Shown piece by piece: positions 23,418-35,640 of a stretch of DNA of 64,000 bases (position 1 is its first letter; each line of letters opens with the position of its first letter). The notes beneath the pieces are model-generated. The model worked only from the letters and a program-made list of their open reading frames with translations. It made no database searches and was not told where the DNA came from. Both the position numbers and the translations under genes were made by a program. Origin of the DNA: Cryptomeria japonica (lineage: Eukaryota > Streptophyta > Pinopsida > Cupressales > Cupressaceae); NCBI RefSeq assembly GCF_030272615.1, contig NC_081406.1, positions 401,466,939-401,530,938 of the forward strand. Reading direction: 5' to 3'.

Positions 23418-25990
23418 TGTGAGGCCCTACCTTGTGTCGTCATAGCATTGCAGTTATTTTTCATGTTGTACCTATTATTGATACTTTATTTTGATGCATT
23501 ATGAATATACATTCTATATGATCCAGTGATTTGATAACATTGATATGATGTATGTCATCTATTTCTGATTTGCAGCATGTTATTTATGATGTTAGAAAAC
23601 ATGGATTCATGCCTTATGAATGATTGAGTTTCATGAGGATTATGATGATGTCATTGAGTAAATTATTTCATGTGGATTCTACTGGATAAATGATAATTTG
23701 ATTGTTATGATTTAAATTGTATGCAAAGTGTCTGATTTGTATTCTTTTCATATATTAATATTGCATGTGATTATTTGAGATTACTAATGTGCAAAATGAG
23801 ATGTGCAGGAAAGATAATCCATGTGACCATGGAAACTATTCAGAGAATCAAACTAAACTTATGTGTGTTAGTAAAGAAAATGGTTGTCTATTTGGAGAGA
23901 CAAAACCTCATATGTGATGTGTTTATATTAGTAAATGTGAATGCTTGAATGTGTGTTCAATTTGTATTTGTTAATTTTGTTAATTCCAAAAAAGAACATA
24001 CCTAGTGTATTTAAGTGATGTGTATTTTATGGTGTCACTTGACACTTGTGTTGTGATGTGAGTTGGAAATTACATGTCCTTTGGAAGGAATTTGTGTAAC
24101 CAATGCATTATTCAAATATCTTGTTGTGGTCCCAATAGAGTCTTCGTTAGAGAGCCATTAGAATGGTCAACTCAAGTTTGACCCATAGACAAATTTTAGG
24201 TGGGTTTTTGGAGGGTCAAACTAACTCCTAAGGTTAGGTTTAGGGCACTTTTGAAGGCCCATATGATAAACCTAATGGTAAAGATTAATTTTATCCATGT
24301 GACCACTCACATGTGACTATCAAGTCACCTCAAAAATGGGTTTTCCAAGATGGACAAAAATTCAACTTTTGAGGATTTCTCCTTGGTTAAACAACCTTCC
24401 ATTTGACTGATAGTTTCTCTTCCCCACTTTCTCTTACCTTTTTCAATTTCCATTTATAGAAACCATGTAACAGGTGGGGAAGACCAACCTATGGGATCTC
24501 ACATCCTTTCCAAGGAAGTTGGAAAGTGTGAGGAGAACCTACTTACGAAAGGGATTCAAACATAGGATCTTGATCACCCACTTTCCAATCTTGGAGACTT
24601 AGAGTTGTTTTTAAAAATTTAGGATAGGAGATGCATTTTTGGTTTTTGGGAAGAAAAGACTAGTGGATTGGGCAACTCTTCTACAACCATCCCTCATACC
24701 ATCTGCAAGATCAAAGGTTGAGAGTGTTCTTCTATGTATTTTGATTATCATTGTTATGTGTGAAGGAAAATTGCTTTTGTTGTATATGTGATTTATGGTG
24801 TTGGTTGTTGAATTCCTTCTTGTGTTTATCTTTGTGATTTTTGTGATTATCTTGTGTTATGGGTGTTTCAAGGCCATACTCACCCTTGCGAGGGAAGAGT
24901 AGTCTTGGGGTGAAGGATTGCTTGATAGTCTAAGAGTGTACATACTCTCTTCTTGTAAGAGAGAGATACACAAGGGTTATGGGATCCTTGTTGCATTGTT
25001 TTATGTTTATGCAAAAAGGGGGTCATAAGGGGAGATTTGGGCTTGTAAGCCATGGGGGACATAAGGGAAGTTTTTGGGTCAAGTATGTAACGTTGAGTTG
25101 ATTGTATTTTGGTATCCTTGTAAAGGCATTTGTTCCTCTTTCTTGTAGATCTCCTCTAGGTTCTTGATCTACCTTCACCCAACAAAATTAGTCACATAGT
25201 GACAATGTGAATCCTTGGGTTGGGAGTCTTTTTTTTGTATAAGTCTTTCTTGCATGTATTGCTGAGTTGTTTGTAGCCTATTTAGACTTGGTTCTCCTAG
25301 CTTGGAAGTAGCTTCTTGTAAGCCTAGGTTGGGAGGTGAGCCTCCATGGTCACAACCTATAAGTTTTATTTGTGGGTTCACACTTGGGTTAAAGGATGGA
25401 GAAAAGCCAAGTTCATTTGCAAGTATCCTATTACATTTATTTTGAATTCTGAAAAAGAAGTATTGTATCAAGCTCCTTATTCTTGTAAAAACAAAAGAGA
25501 GGCTTGAAGTTGTAATGTTGTTATTATTCTAAAGTGGATATAGAAAGAAAAGAAGTTGTATTTACTTTTGTTGTTTATTCATTACTTTGAAATCAAAGAA
25601 GCATTCAAATATTATTCCTATATGTTGTTGAAAAATGGCATTATGATTGTTGGTTATTTATTGTTGTCAATGAATGGAAAATGTTAAATATACATGATAA
25701 TGAAGGTGAGTTTCTAATTTAAAAAAAGAAAGGGAAATGCTTTTATTTTATTATATTCAATGTTATTTCCTTTGCTTGTTGATTCCTAGTTAAGAAAGAA
25801 AGAAATCATAGAAAATATATTTCATATGTTTAATCTTGTGAATATTCTTTTATTTGCATTCAGTTATATTGCTGGTTAGTATTTAAACAAAAAAAAATCA
25901 ATGCTATAAATAAAGTAGTCCTGAAATATTTTAGTGGATATATTTCTAAGAATATAAATTTTTTTTCTTATATGAGTGTATTAAAGTTTA

Positions 25991-26150
25991 TTCTAATGTT
26001 GTTATAAAACATCAATTTGGAAATGACACAGTAAAAGAAAAAAAAAAAAATATATATATATATATATACATTCTAATGTTGTTATAAAACATCAATCTGG
26101 AAATGACACAGTAAAAGAAAAAAAAAAAAAACATATATATATATATACAT
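25991..26150 (+). repeat. 80 bp tandem duplication private to the 5' LTR
   Basis: The block starting TTCTAATGTTGTTATAAAAC at 25991 is repeated at 26071, including the GACACAGTAAAAG word, an A-run and TA repeats. The matching place in the 3' LTR (about 54080-54125) has one copy. Confidence 0.85.
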
Positions 26151-26600
26151 ATACATATACATATATATATATACAATATATATATATATATGTACATATA
26201 TATATACATATATATGTACATACATATATACATATATACATATATGTATACATGTATATATATATATATAGATAGATATACATGTATACATATACATACA
26301 TTTATATATATGTATATGTATGTATATGTATACATGTATATATATACATATGTATATGTGTATATTTGTATATATGTTTATATATGTATGTATACATGCT
26401 AAATATATGTACATATGTATATATATGTATACATATATATATATATGTACACATGTATAAATATATACATATATATATGTACACATGTATATACATATAT
26501 ATATATACATATATGTATATATGTATGTATATATGTATATATATATGTATATATGTATATATGTATGTATGTATATATGTATAAATATATATGTATATAT
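26044..26600. repeat. TA-rich microsatellite with TATG/TACA variants
   Basis: About 550 bp of alternating purine-pyrimidine sequence, mostly TA with TATATG, TACATA and TATGTA variants. The corresponding site of the 3' LTR carries a pure (TA)n of about 116 bp (54126-54241). Confidence 0.9.
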
Positions 26601-26659
26601 AATGCTTGGCTATAAACTAAATTTGTTGTTAAAAGAAAAACATATATAAATTAAATGTT

Positions 26660-26769
26660 GTATTTAACTATCTGTGAAAAAAAAAATACATTCAGTTTAT
26701 TTTTTAGCATATATATATATAGTATTTAACTATCTCTGAAAAAAAAAATACATTGAGTTTATTTTTTAG

Positions 26770-26780
<11 letters not shown>
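26660..26780 (+). repeat. ~60 bp tandem duplication in the 5' LTR
   Basis: GTATTTAACTATCTSTGAAA, an A-run, ATACATTSAGTTTATTTTTT and AGCAT occur twice in a row (near 26662 and 26722). The 3' LTR has one copy near 54360. Confidence 0.8.

Positions 26781-26848
<68 letters not shown>
26773..26848. repeat. (AC)n microsatellite, about 38 units
   Basis: A nearly uninterrupted AC run. The same place in the 3' LTR (54411-54440) is (TA)n instead. Confidence 0.95.
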
Positions 26849-26850
<2 letters not shown>

Positions 26851-27056
26851 CTACACCTTTAAATATATTACTTGAAGATTAATAAATGTTATTGTTAAAA
26901 TATTTGACTGGCAAATTCACTATGAAGACAATAATAAAAATATATGCATTTATCTGTTTATATAAAGATAAAAAAAATTGTGTATATATATATTATTTTT
27001 TATATTTAAAAAAAAAACACTCTACAAAAAAAAATTAGAATTTCTCGGCTGCCCTC

Positions 27057-27300
27057 AGGAGGCCATTGTGGGTCGTGATGCACAAGGTGGCTTTGTCCAC
27101 ACTATGGGCCGCGAAGCCACCCACAGGGGCAGCTCAGACACACTATGGGCTGCAACCCACAGGTATGGCTTCAACCGCCACTGCGGGCTATGACCCATAG
27201 GGGCAGCTTTTGCCACATTGTGGACCGCGACCCATAGGGATGACTTCGACCGCCACTGTAGGTCGTCACCCATAGGGGCAGCTTCGGCCTCCCTATGTAC
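27057..27300 (+). repeat. GC-rich ~37 bp minisatellite inside the LTR
   Basis: Six to seven degenerate units follow the pattern GCTTCGaCCgCACTaTGGG, then cCGCgACCCATAGGGGCA. Unit starts are near 27088, 27130, 27166, 27204, 27241 and 27279. The block is a GC-rich islet rich in CpG inside strongly AT-rich sequence. The first two to three units are also present in the 3' LTR (54620-54719), where Copia-D inserted. Open frames here are by-products of low stop density. Confidence 0.85.
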
Positions 27301-27541
27301 CCCATGCCCCAGGAGCATGACCTCCCCTCACACCCCCGCCTGACAACAAATGGATCGTCACCGTGCTTAGTTTCATCATCATCCTCCATGGCTCTTCAAC
27401 CTTGCAAAATGTATAGTTAACAATATGAAACTCTAGGGTGAAGGCAATGAGAGTTATAAAGAAAAAAAATGCCCTAACTTAAAGTTACGACATGTTTTAA
27501 AAGGGATTCATTAATAAAGTTAAATTATAAGTAATATATAT
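27301..27541 (+). other. Remainder of the chromovirus 5' LTR before Copia-B
   Basis: GC content falls again and no ORF or repeat is evident. The last bases TATAT (27537-27541) are the left target duplication of Copia-B. Confidence 0.7.
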
Positions 27542-28598
27542 TGTTAGGACCCAAAGGCAACTGAGAGGAGGGGGGGTGAATCAGTTGTCTATTAATTTCA
27601 ACCTAAATATAACATAATCAAACTTGATGCATAATACCGGTAAACCAAACTTAATGCCGGTTGACAGTTTAACAGTTAATAATAATACCGGTGAAGCTTA
27701 ATGCATGAAATAGAAAGAGAAATAACCTCCACAACACATAACACAGATATTTGTACATGGAAACCCTATAAGGGGAAAAACCACGATGGGAAACCTTAAC
27801 CATAATCAGATGATACTAGTGCAGATAGTATGTGTGTACAAATGGGGTTTGCACATTCAGAAAGGCCAACTGCCTAGAGCTCACTACTCGATCACAAAAT
27901 GAGAGTCACACTGAATACAATTGGATGATTAAATCCAATGATAATGTATTGCTCAAAGTAGCATCTCCAATGCTGGATTCAGTATAGGTTAAGCTCTGAT
28001 TGTCTTCTTCAAACCTTCCTTGAATCTTCAAATGATGTCTGCATGAGTAGCTCTTCTTATATTCACATATACCGAATATCACAACCTTATAATACCTTAT
28101 GTCATCTCCTATATCAATCTCACAATTGAAATCTTACATATATACCAAAACCTAAGACCAAATGTGTAGGTCATCTCACTAAGAATATTACAATTAAATC
28201 AATTACAAATGAATCAATATGTGATGCATCATGTTGACTCAATGCATTTACAATAATGACCAATCAATAAATCATCTCCATAACATGTCGTGCTGATCTG
28301 GAATAGATAATGCATGCTGGTCCATAACCTAGACCAATTTGCCGGTAACAACAAATATGCCAACTCGATTAGACCAATAACCAAATCACCAAAACAAGTG
28401 TCTAAACCATGTCTTTGACATAACCAAGTAATCTACATATGATAATAGATCATCCTCAGTGCTAGTGAACAATAAAACTTGCTAGTGAGCTAAATACCGA
28501 TAAACATAATGTGTCGGTTCAACATAACCAAAGATCTCCAGAAAGATAAGTGTTGACATCAATGACAAAACCAATGCAACACATCCATAATACTAACA
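27542..28598 (-). repeat. Copia-B 3' LTR
   Basis: 1,057 bp, TGTTAGGACC to ATACTAACA on the plus strand. It is intact and serves as the template to recognise the interrupted partner. Confidence 0.93.
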
Positions 28599-28612
28599 AT
28601 CTCCCCCTTTGG
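28599..28612 (-). other. Copia-B polypurine tract
   Basis: Minus strand CCAAAGGGGGAGAT borders the 3' LTR. Additional tracts at about 28728-28740 and 28777-28790 repeat the pattern. Confidence 0.85.
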
Positions 28613-28950
28613 CATTGATGGCAACACAAGATGGAAAAATATCTAAGTGCCAAAGTCAGAATGCCAAAAACCAAAAACCAACAATCTCTCGAAGAGATCA
28701 ATTACCAAAAATCAAAATATAGAATATCTCTCCCCCTAGGATAATGATTCCTAAATACAAAGTTTTTCCATAGATATCTCTCCCCATTTGACATAAAATG
28801 CCAAAGCAATACAAAAACCAAATACAACCAGTTCATAGAACTAATTACAAATACTAACTACTCCCCCTGAGAAGTAGCTCTTCTCAGTCAAAGCCAGAAA
28901 AAAAGGTTTCTCTGTTAATTTTTGTTGGTCTGATCCCAATCTCCAACTGT

Positions 28951-31900
28951 CTAAGTCTCTACCGGTGAAGGTATTACCCCAAGTTTCTTTTTGAGATATT
29001 CAAAGGCTTCTTTAGGTAAAGGATTTGTAAAGATATCTACAATCTACTCTTTAGTATTCACATAAACCAATTTCACTTCCTTTGCTCCAACATTCTCTTT
29101 CCGAAAATTGTATTTGATAGAAACATGTTTAGTTTTAGAGTGAAATACCAAATTCTTTGATATATCAATTGCTGCTAAATTATCACAATAAATGATTATA
29201 GGCTCTTTACGCTTTACCTTTATGTCCTTCAACGTTTATTTAATCCATAATACTTGAGTACAATTAGTTGCTGCTGCAACATATTCTAATTCTGCTATTG
29301 ATAATGATGTACAACTTTATTTCTTGCTCAACCATGAAATCAATCTGCTACCAAGAAAGAATGCTCTGTCATTGGTGCTCTTTTCCTCATCTACATCTCC
29401 TACCCAATTAGCATCGGTGTATGCACATAAATCAAAAATTTTATCTTTAGGATACCATAAGCCAAGATTTGTTGTACCTTGTAGATATCGAAAAATCATT
29501 TTTATTGTTGATTCATGATTTTCCTTAGGATTACTCTGAAATCTTGAAACAATACATACTGCATTCATAATATCAGGTCTTATTTGTGTCAAATACAGTA
29601 AACCTCCAATCATAGATTTATATCTTGTTGGATTAATAGGGGCTGAATCATCCTTCAGTGATAGTTTATCAGTTGTAGTCATAGGAGTAATTACCAGTTT
29701 AGAGTTTTCCATACCAAATTTCTTTAGTAGTTCCTTCAAGTACTTTGATTCACATATGAATATACCTTTATCAGTCTATGAAATCTGCAATCCTAAAAAG
29801 AATTTTATCTACCCAAGCATAGACATTTCAAATTCTTCTTGCATCTTATTAGCAAAATCCTTACAAAATCCATCTTCTCTTCCAAAAATGATATCATCAA
29901 CAAAAATTTCAATAACCAAGATGTCATCATTCGTCACTTTGAAATATAAGTTGTTGTCAGCATTACCTTTAGTGTAACCAAGCTTCAAAATATATTTGTC
30001 CAATCTAGCATACCAAGCTCTAGGATCTTGCTTCAATCCATATAAAGCTTTCCTTAATCTGCAAACCATATCTTTGTCATTTGTCAAAGAAAATCCATCA
30101 GGTTATTCAATGTAAACTTCCTCTTCAAGATCACCATTTAGAAATGCACATTTAACATCCATTTGATATACTTTATAGTTCTTGTTTGCTGCAAATGCAA
30201 GAAATAGTCTGACTACCTAAATTCTAGCTATTGGTGCAAAGGTTTCATTGTAATCAATTCCCTCTTTCTGTAAATATCCCTTACACACTAATCTTTCTTT
30301 GTTTCTAATTACCTTACCATCTTCATTAAGTTTATTTTTGAATACCCATTTAGTTCCAATTATTTTTTTTTGTTTTTAGGTCGGGGAACCAATGTCCATG
30401 TGTTATTCTTTTCAATTTGTTCCAATTCATCTTCCATAGCTTTAATCCAATGTTTATCTTCGCATGCCTCAAAAATGTTTGCTGCTTCAATTTGAGAAAT
30501 TAAACATACCTCTTCATTTATCAGTCTTCCTCCTGTCATTACACCTTGATAATTATTTCCAATTATCTGTCTTTTAAAGTGATTCAATCTTACGTACCTA
30601 GGTTTATTCACTTGTTGTTGTTCTTCAGTCACTGTGGAATTCTCTGATGATGCCGGTGTGACTGGATCTACATTTTATACTGGTGCACTCAATGTAGGTT
30701 CATTTATGATCATCTCAATTGCCAGTTCAGATTCTATAGATCTTGAATTACCTCTGAACTGTTCATCTATCTTCACATTTGCACTCTCAATAATTTTCTG
30801 CAATCTTTTATTAAAACATCCATATGCCTTTCTCTTAGATGAATAACCAAGAAATATTTCTTCATCACTTCTAGGATAAAATTTACGAACATACTCATCT
30901 CTCCTAATATAACATTTGCTTCCAAATATTCTGAAATATTTAAGAGTAGGAGTATTACCAAACCATAGTTCATGAGGGGTCTTACTGGTTTCACCTTCGA
31001 TGTGAACTCCGTTGAATGTGTAAACCACTGTATTCACTACTTCTCTCCGATACACATGAGGTAGGTTTACTTCTGATATCATGCTTCTAGTTGCATCCAG
31101 AATAGTTTTGTTCTTCCTTTCCACAACTCCATTCTGTTGGGCTATCCGAGGTGCTGATAGTTGTCTTCTGATTCCATTCACTTCATAGAATGTATTAAAT
31201 TCCTTAGATATGAATTCACCTCCTTGATTTGATCTTAAACATTTGATTTTCTTACCAGTTTAATTCTCTACCATTGCCTTCAATAATTTGAATTTCCCAA
31301 AAGCTTCTGATTTCCCCCTGAGAAAAGTAACCCAACACATTCTAGAATAATTATCAATGATTAGCATAAAATGTGTATCTCCTTATATACTTCTTGTTCT
31401 TGTCGGACCACATAAATCAGTATGAATTAAGTCAAGAACATTATTGGATTTCTCTAGAATACTCTTAAAAGTTGTTCTAACTTGCTTTCCAAATTGACAT
31501 TCCTTACATACTGGATTGTGAGGTTTTATAATCTTAGGTAAATCCCTTACTGCCTTAGTTGTACTAATATTTACAATGCAATCAAAATTTACATGACAAA
31601 GTCTCTTATGCCATAACCTACTTTCATCAATATGTGCAATCAAGCATGTCTTCTCATTGCTATTCAAATGAAAGATATTACCTCTAGTCTGATTACCAGT
31701 TGCAATTTCCAAACTAGTTTTGTTCAATATTTTGCATTTACCATTCTTGAATTGTAATTGAAATCCTTTTTCAACTAATTGACCAACACTCAAAATATTA
31801 TTCTTCAAACCTTCAACATAATAAACGTTGTCAGTATTGTGCTTACCATCAAAAGATAAAGTGCCTTTTCCTTTGATCAAACAAGCTTTATCATCCCCAA

Positions 31901-33114
31901 ATCTTACTAGACCTCCATTGTATTCCTGAAAAGTTAAGAATTTACTTTTATCACCAGTCATATGATGTGAACATCCAAAATCAATGATCCAATCATCCTT
32001 TTCTTCAATTTTAGTTGTCAGGGCCTGCTCTACCAATTGTACAATAGGTGTCAGTTGATCTTATGTTATTGCAACAAAATCCCATCCATTGTCTGTCGGT
32101 TCCTCATCAGAATCATCAGTAACTCCTTCATCAGCATAGTAACATGATTTGTCTCTATTCTTCTCAAAACTGTATCTCTCTGATATTCAGGGTTAGGCTT
32201 ATATGTTCTTATAGGTTCTTCTCTCAATGTTGCATGTCTATTAGGATACCTAGATGCCATATGACCAATTTTATTGTAGTTAAAACATTTAAATGGTGCT
32301 TTACCTTCATACTTACTTCCAACTAGACCTTTAGGCATTTTTCTTGTGAATAGTACTTCAAGTTCTTCCAATTCTTCATTTTCCCTATGATGTCTTCAAG
32401 TTCTTTTGCATAAAGTGCTTTCAAATCAGATTTCTTAGATGATGATGATGATGCAGATGATGATGATGCTTTGAAGGCTAAATCTGTCTTAATTGTAGCA
32501 ACATTACCAAATTCCTCAAGTTCAAAAGCTGAAAGTTTTCCAACCAAAGTATCTCTAGATACTAATGTATTAGGCCTTGCTCTCAATTCATTAATAGCAG
32601 TTACTTTCATTTTGTATGCTGGTGGCAATTCTCTTAAAACTTTAGAAACAATCTCATCTTCACTTAAGGATCCTCCACAATGTTGTATACCCAAAACAAT
32701 TTCATTAACTCTTTTCATAAAAGCAAAAATTCTTTCATCTTCTTTCATTTTCATATTTTCATACCTGACCCAGAAGAATTCGAGTTTTACAATTTTGACA
32801 GTGGTGTCTCCTTCATTCAATGTCTCCAATTTATCCCAAATAGCTTTAGCAGTAGATCGGTCTGATAATCCCATGATTTTCTAATTTGATAATGCTCTCA
32901 AAAGTGCTTCTCTTGATTTGCAATCATTCTCCTGATCTTTAGCCAAGTTTGGTGGATTAGGTTGACTCTATGTAGGACCAACATAGCCATTCTTTGTAAC
33001 ATCCCATATGTCTCTTCCAATGCAATTCATATGTGTCTCCATTCTGATCTTCCATATACCATAGTTAGTTCCATCAAGTTTCAGACTATCCATCCTGAAA
33101 AAGTTAGTTGCCAT
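28951..33114 (-). pseudogene. gag-pol: Copia-B gag-pol polyprotein (degenerate)
   Basis: Starts at the ATG at 33114 (MATNFFRMDSLKLDGTNYG) and ends LGVIPSPVET near 28951. Copia gag with UBN2-type domain runs to about 32370. The zinc knuckle is degenerate (CFNYNKIGHMASRYP, with two Cys changed to Tyr). Protease reads WIIDFGCSHHMTGD, so the DSG box is DFG. Integrase keeps GVVERKN, but the second catalytic Asp reads Asn (31227-31229, RSNQGGEF). RT shows FVDDIIFG near 29890, and RNase H shows IYCDNLAAIDISKN. At least two stops in gag and frameshifts between later domains break it. Losses in the zinc knuckle, protease and integrase make it dead several times over. Confidence 0.92.
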
Positions 33115-33156
33115 AGAATCTCTTCAAGTTGTTAAACTTCTACAAAAAGAGGACTT

Positions 33157-33169
33157 AGCTCTGATACCA
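33157..33169 (-). other. Copia-B primer binding site (initiator Met tRNA)
   Basis: The minus strand reads TGGTATCAGAGCT two bases inside the 5' LTR, matching the Met-initiator type with one likely mutated last base. Confidence 0.88.
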
Positions 33170-33271
33170 ATTGTTAGGACCCGGAGGCAACTGAGATGTA
33201 ATGCCCTGCCAGGAAACCCCGAAGGGTTAAAACTAAAACACTCAAATGGAGTGAAAAAAAAAATAAAAATA

Positions 33272-33274
<3 letters not shown>

Positions 33275-33303
<29 letters not shown>
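33275..33303. repeat. (TA)n microsatellite
   Basis: A short TA run follows an A-rich stretch close to the start of the solo LTR. Confidence 0.9.
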
Positions 33304-33307
<4 letters not shown>

Positions 33308-33524
33308 ATACACAACATTAAGATACATTGGATTTATCTAGCACTTAGATAACACAGTGGAAGACTAAACGAATCTAAGGAGTTTCCCAACATGATTACG
33401 TAACTTAACACCTAACTCAACTCGCGACATTTGATCCAAATAAGCACGATATCTTAATTACATGCTATTACTTGAAACATGGATATAATTTTCTTAGTGA
33501 ATCAACATTATACAAATTTGGAAG

Positions 33525-33965
33525 CGTTCATCTATTATGGTTGAAGATGAGGCTACCATGAGGAAATTAACCCATAGAAGTTAAAACATAGATAACATGT
33601 AAATTCATCCATTAAGGTTAAAATATGGTTAAAATAACATGTAAATTCATCCATTAAGGTTAAAATATGGTTAACTTGGCGAATCCATCCATTTTAGTTA
33701 CAATATAGCTAAGATAATGAAGTTCGTTTATTAAGGTTAAAATGTAAATAGCCCATTGAGTTCATCCATTATAATTAAAATATAGCTAATAAGATGGAGT
33801 TCATTTATTAAGGTTAAAATGTAGATAACCAATTGAGTTCATCCATTATAGTTAGAATGTAGCTATTAAGATGAAGTTCATTTATTAAGACTAAAATGTG
33901 AATAACTAAATGAAGTTCATCCATTAGAATTACAATTTAGGTAATATGACGAGTTCATCCAATAA
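33525..33965 (+). repeat. ~42 bp tandem repeat in the solo LTR
   Basis: About ten degenerate copies of GTTCATCCATTAAGGTTAAA followed by ATGTAGATAAC-like sequence. Unit starts are visible at about 33603, 33645, 33689, 33725, 33762, 33805, 33837, 33880 and 33921. ATTAAGGTTAAAAT recurs many times. Confidence 0.85.
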
Positions 33966-35120
33966 TTGTTATCCATTCATTACGTTTAATTATACATTAA
34001 ACCCATGCCATGCATCTTGTTCCAAAATGCACTATAATTTCATCATAACTGATGGGATCTTTACATGCATAGTTATTTTTATTAACATTAATAGAACACA
34101 TTCCTTCATGATCCAATTTATTGCATTTAAGAGATGATTGCATACATGCATTAGGATAATTCTCATCTAACCCACTTATACATTCTATCAAAATGTCATC
34201 CATACATGCTAACACTAACCATAAAACACAAGGACAAAAGCATCACATAACACCAAGATGGTATCAGAGTTCACCCCTAGTGGGCTACATCTTCGGGTCT
34301 ACTCAACTGCAAGACCCCTCTGATCATTTAAATAAGTTGAGATTACATAAGGTTCATGTCATTTACTTTCCTACCTTTTAGGTGAACACAACCAATATAC
34401 AAACGACCACATCAGTCAATAAATCCTAAATGATCCCTACATAGAAACGGGTCCAACTGAGCATATTAAAAGCTAGTACAAAGGTCCATTGCCTGACGGT
34501 ACTCTAACTAGGGGACCTGACCAACTATGGCCAACCACAAACTAACTAGATGACAGGGTCCAAACAACATATCCAAGCCTTGCCATTACTTTAAACAAAA
34601 GCGAATACAAAAATTTAACTTGCATAGGCAATAACTGGAAACGGGCAATCTTATTTCCTACTAGTTTAAACAGTAAAAGTTGATCAAGTTTTCTAAACGA
34701 TCTAAGTTTTCCAAATACATAAGTAGAAAATCACAATTACAAGGGGAATACAATGCCACAATTGTAATATTACCATTTGTCTAATTCTCATTACAGAGGG
34801 AAAGTATATTTAAACCATTTATTTCACCAATGATAACAACAATATCTTACCAATTCTCAAATCGACACATCATTAAATTTCCAATAAATCTAATAGCATA
34901 TCATTTAAGTCTACAAGATATCTAATGATAAGTATTTTTTCTAAAATTCCTAGGTCTCCTAGAATATTCAAATCCATTAATAATATATCCTTCAATAACA
35001 TATTATGTAGAAATTAACAAGATATATTTTATTCCAAGCAATTTTCCAATTAAAATATTAACTCCAGGAAATAAAGTATAACAATTATAAATTTAATAAC
35101 ACACGATTTCAATTAAGTAT

Positions 35121-35122
<2 letters not shown>

Positions 35123-35189
<67 letters not shown>
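35123..35189. repeat. (TA)n microsatellite
   Basis: About 33 TA units, flanked by related AT-rich words that repeat at 35200 and 35285 (TTAATAAAATATATATTAA). Confidence 0.92.
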
Positions 35190-35191
<2 letters not shown>

Positions 35192-35404
35192 TCTCATTAA
35201 TAAAATATATATTAATAATTGCTAAATAAATCGTAGATTTTGAATTAATTATTAATTAATATATATTTATTAAACCTCATTAATAAAATATATATTAATA
35301 ATAATTATTAATAAATAATAATAAAAAAAACTATTTAAATCATACTTGCAAAATAAACAAGTTTTGTTTTATTTAAAAAAAACTTTATTATTTTTCTTTT
35401 AAAA

Positions 35405-35640
35405 ACAAATGTTGGGCGAGACCTCTGCGGGCCCCGCCTCCCATCACGGGAGAGATGGGAAGCTCCCCGCAGCTCCCCTCCCCACAGCCACTGCTCGCAG
35501 TGGCCACTATGGGTGCCGCTTGCAGAGACCACCGCGGGTGTCGCTCGCAACAACCACTGCAGGAATTCCACAAGGAGGAGGGGAAGGGGGAGGCGGTGGC
35601 ATGAGTCGAGCCTCGGCTCCTCCACCCGCCAAACCCTAGC
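35405..35640. other. GC-rich islet in the solo LTR with ~25 bp repeats
   Basis: A 235 bp GC-rich block sits in AT-rich DNA. ACCACCGCGGGTGTCGCTCG-like units recur about three times (35500-35565). The open frames across it are explained by composition and show no known domain. A similar GC islet occurs in the chromovirus LTR (27057-27300). Confidence 0.6.

Larger units (their letters stand above)
23418..27541 (+). repeat. Chromovirus 5' LTR, first part
   Basis: Starts TGTGAGGCCC at 23418 after interrupted minus-strand gag sequence and continues to the Copia-B insertion. It has no coding content; the tyrosine/isoleucine-rich ORFs near 26000-26600 are TA-repeat artefacts. It contains TA-rich and AC microsatellites and a GC-rich minisatellite (27057-27300). 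It aligns with 44039-45928 and 53431-54719. Confidence 0.9.

Noticed and set aside
26012-26615. Several overlapping ORFs on both strands coding almost only Tyr, Ile, Met and Cys
   Set aside because: They are translations of a TA/TATG/TACA microsatellite; no start context, composition or domain supports a protein.
27055-27389. ORFs with repeated GDDLQW/AKAAPMGHSPQW-like peptides on the minus strand
   Set aside because: They are translations of the 37 bp minisatellite in an LTR, without coding evidence.
33525-33965. Regular repeats with spacer-like intervals that could be mistaken for a CRISPR array
   Set aside because: Units are adjacent and degenerate with no unique spacers, the host is a plant, and the block lies in an LTR.
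34262-34275. TGGTATCAGAG inside the solo LTR, resembling a Met-tRNA primer binding site that would make the insert a two-LTR element
   Set aside because: There is no LTR end (CA) two to three bases before it, only 11 bases match, and the sequence before it does not recur at the other end of the insert.
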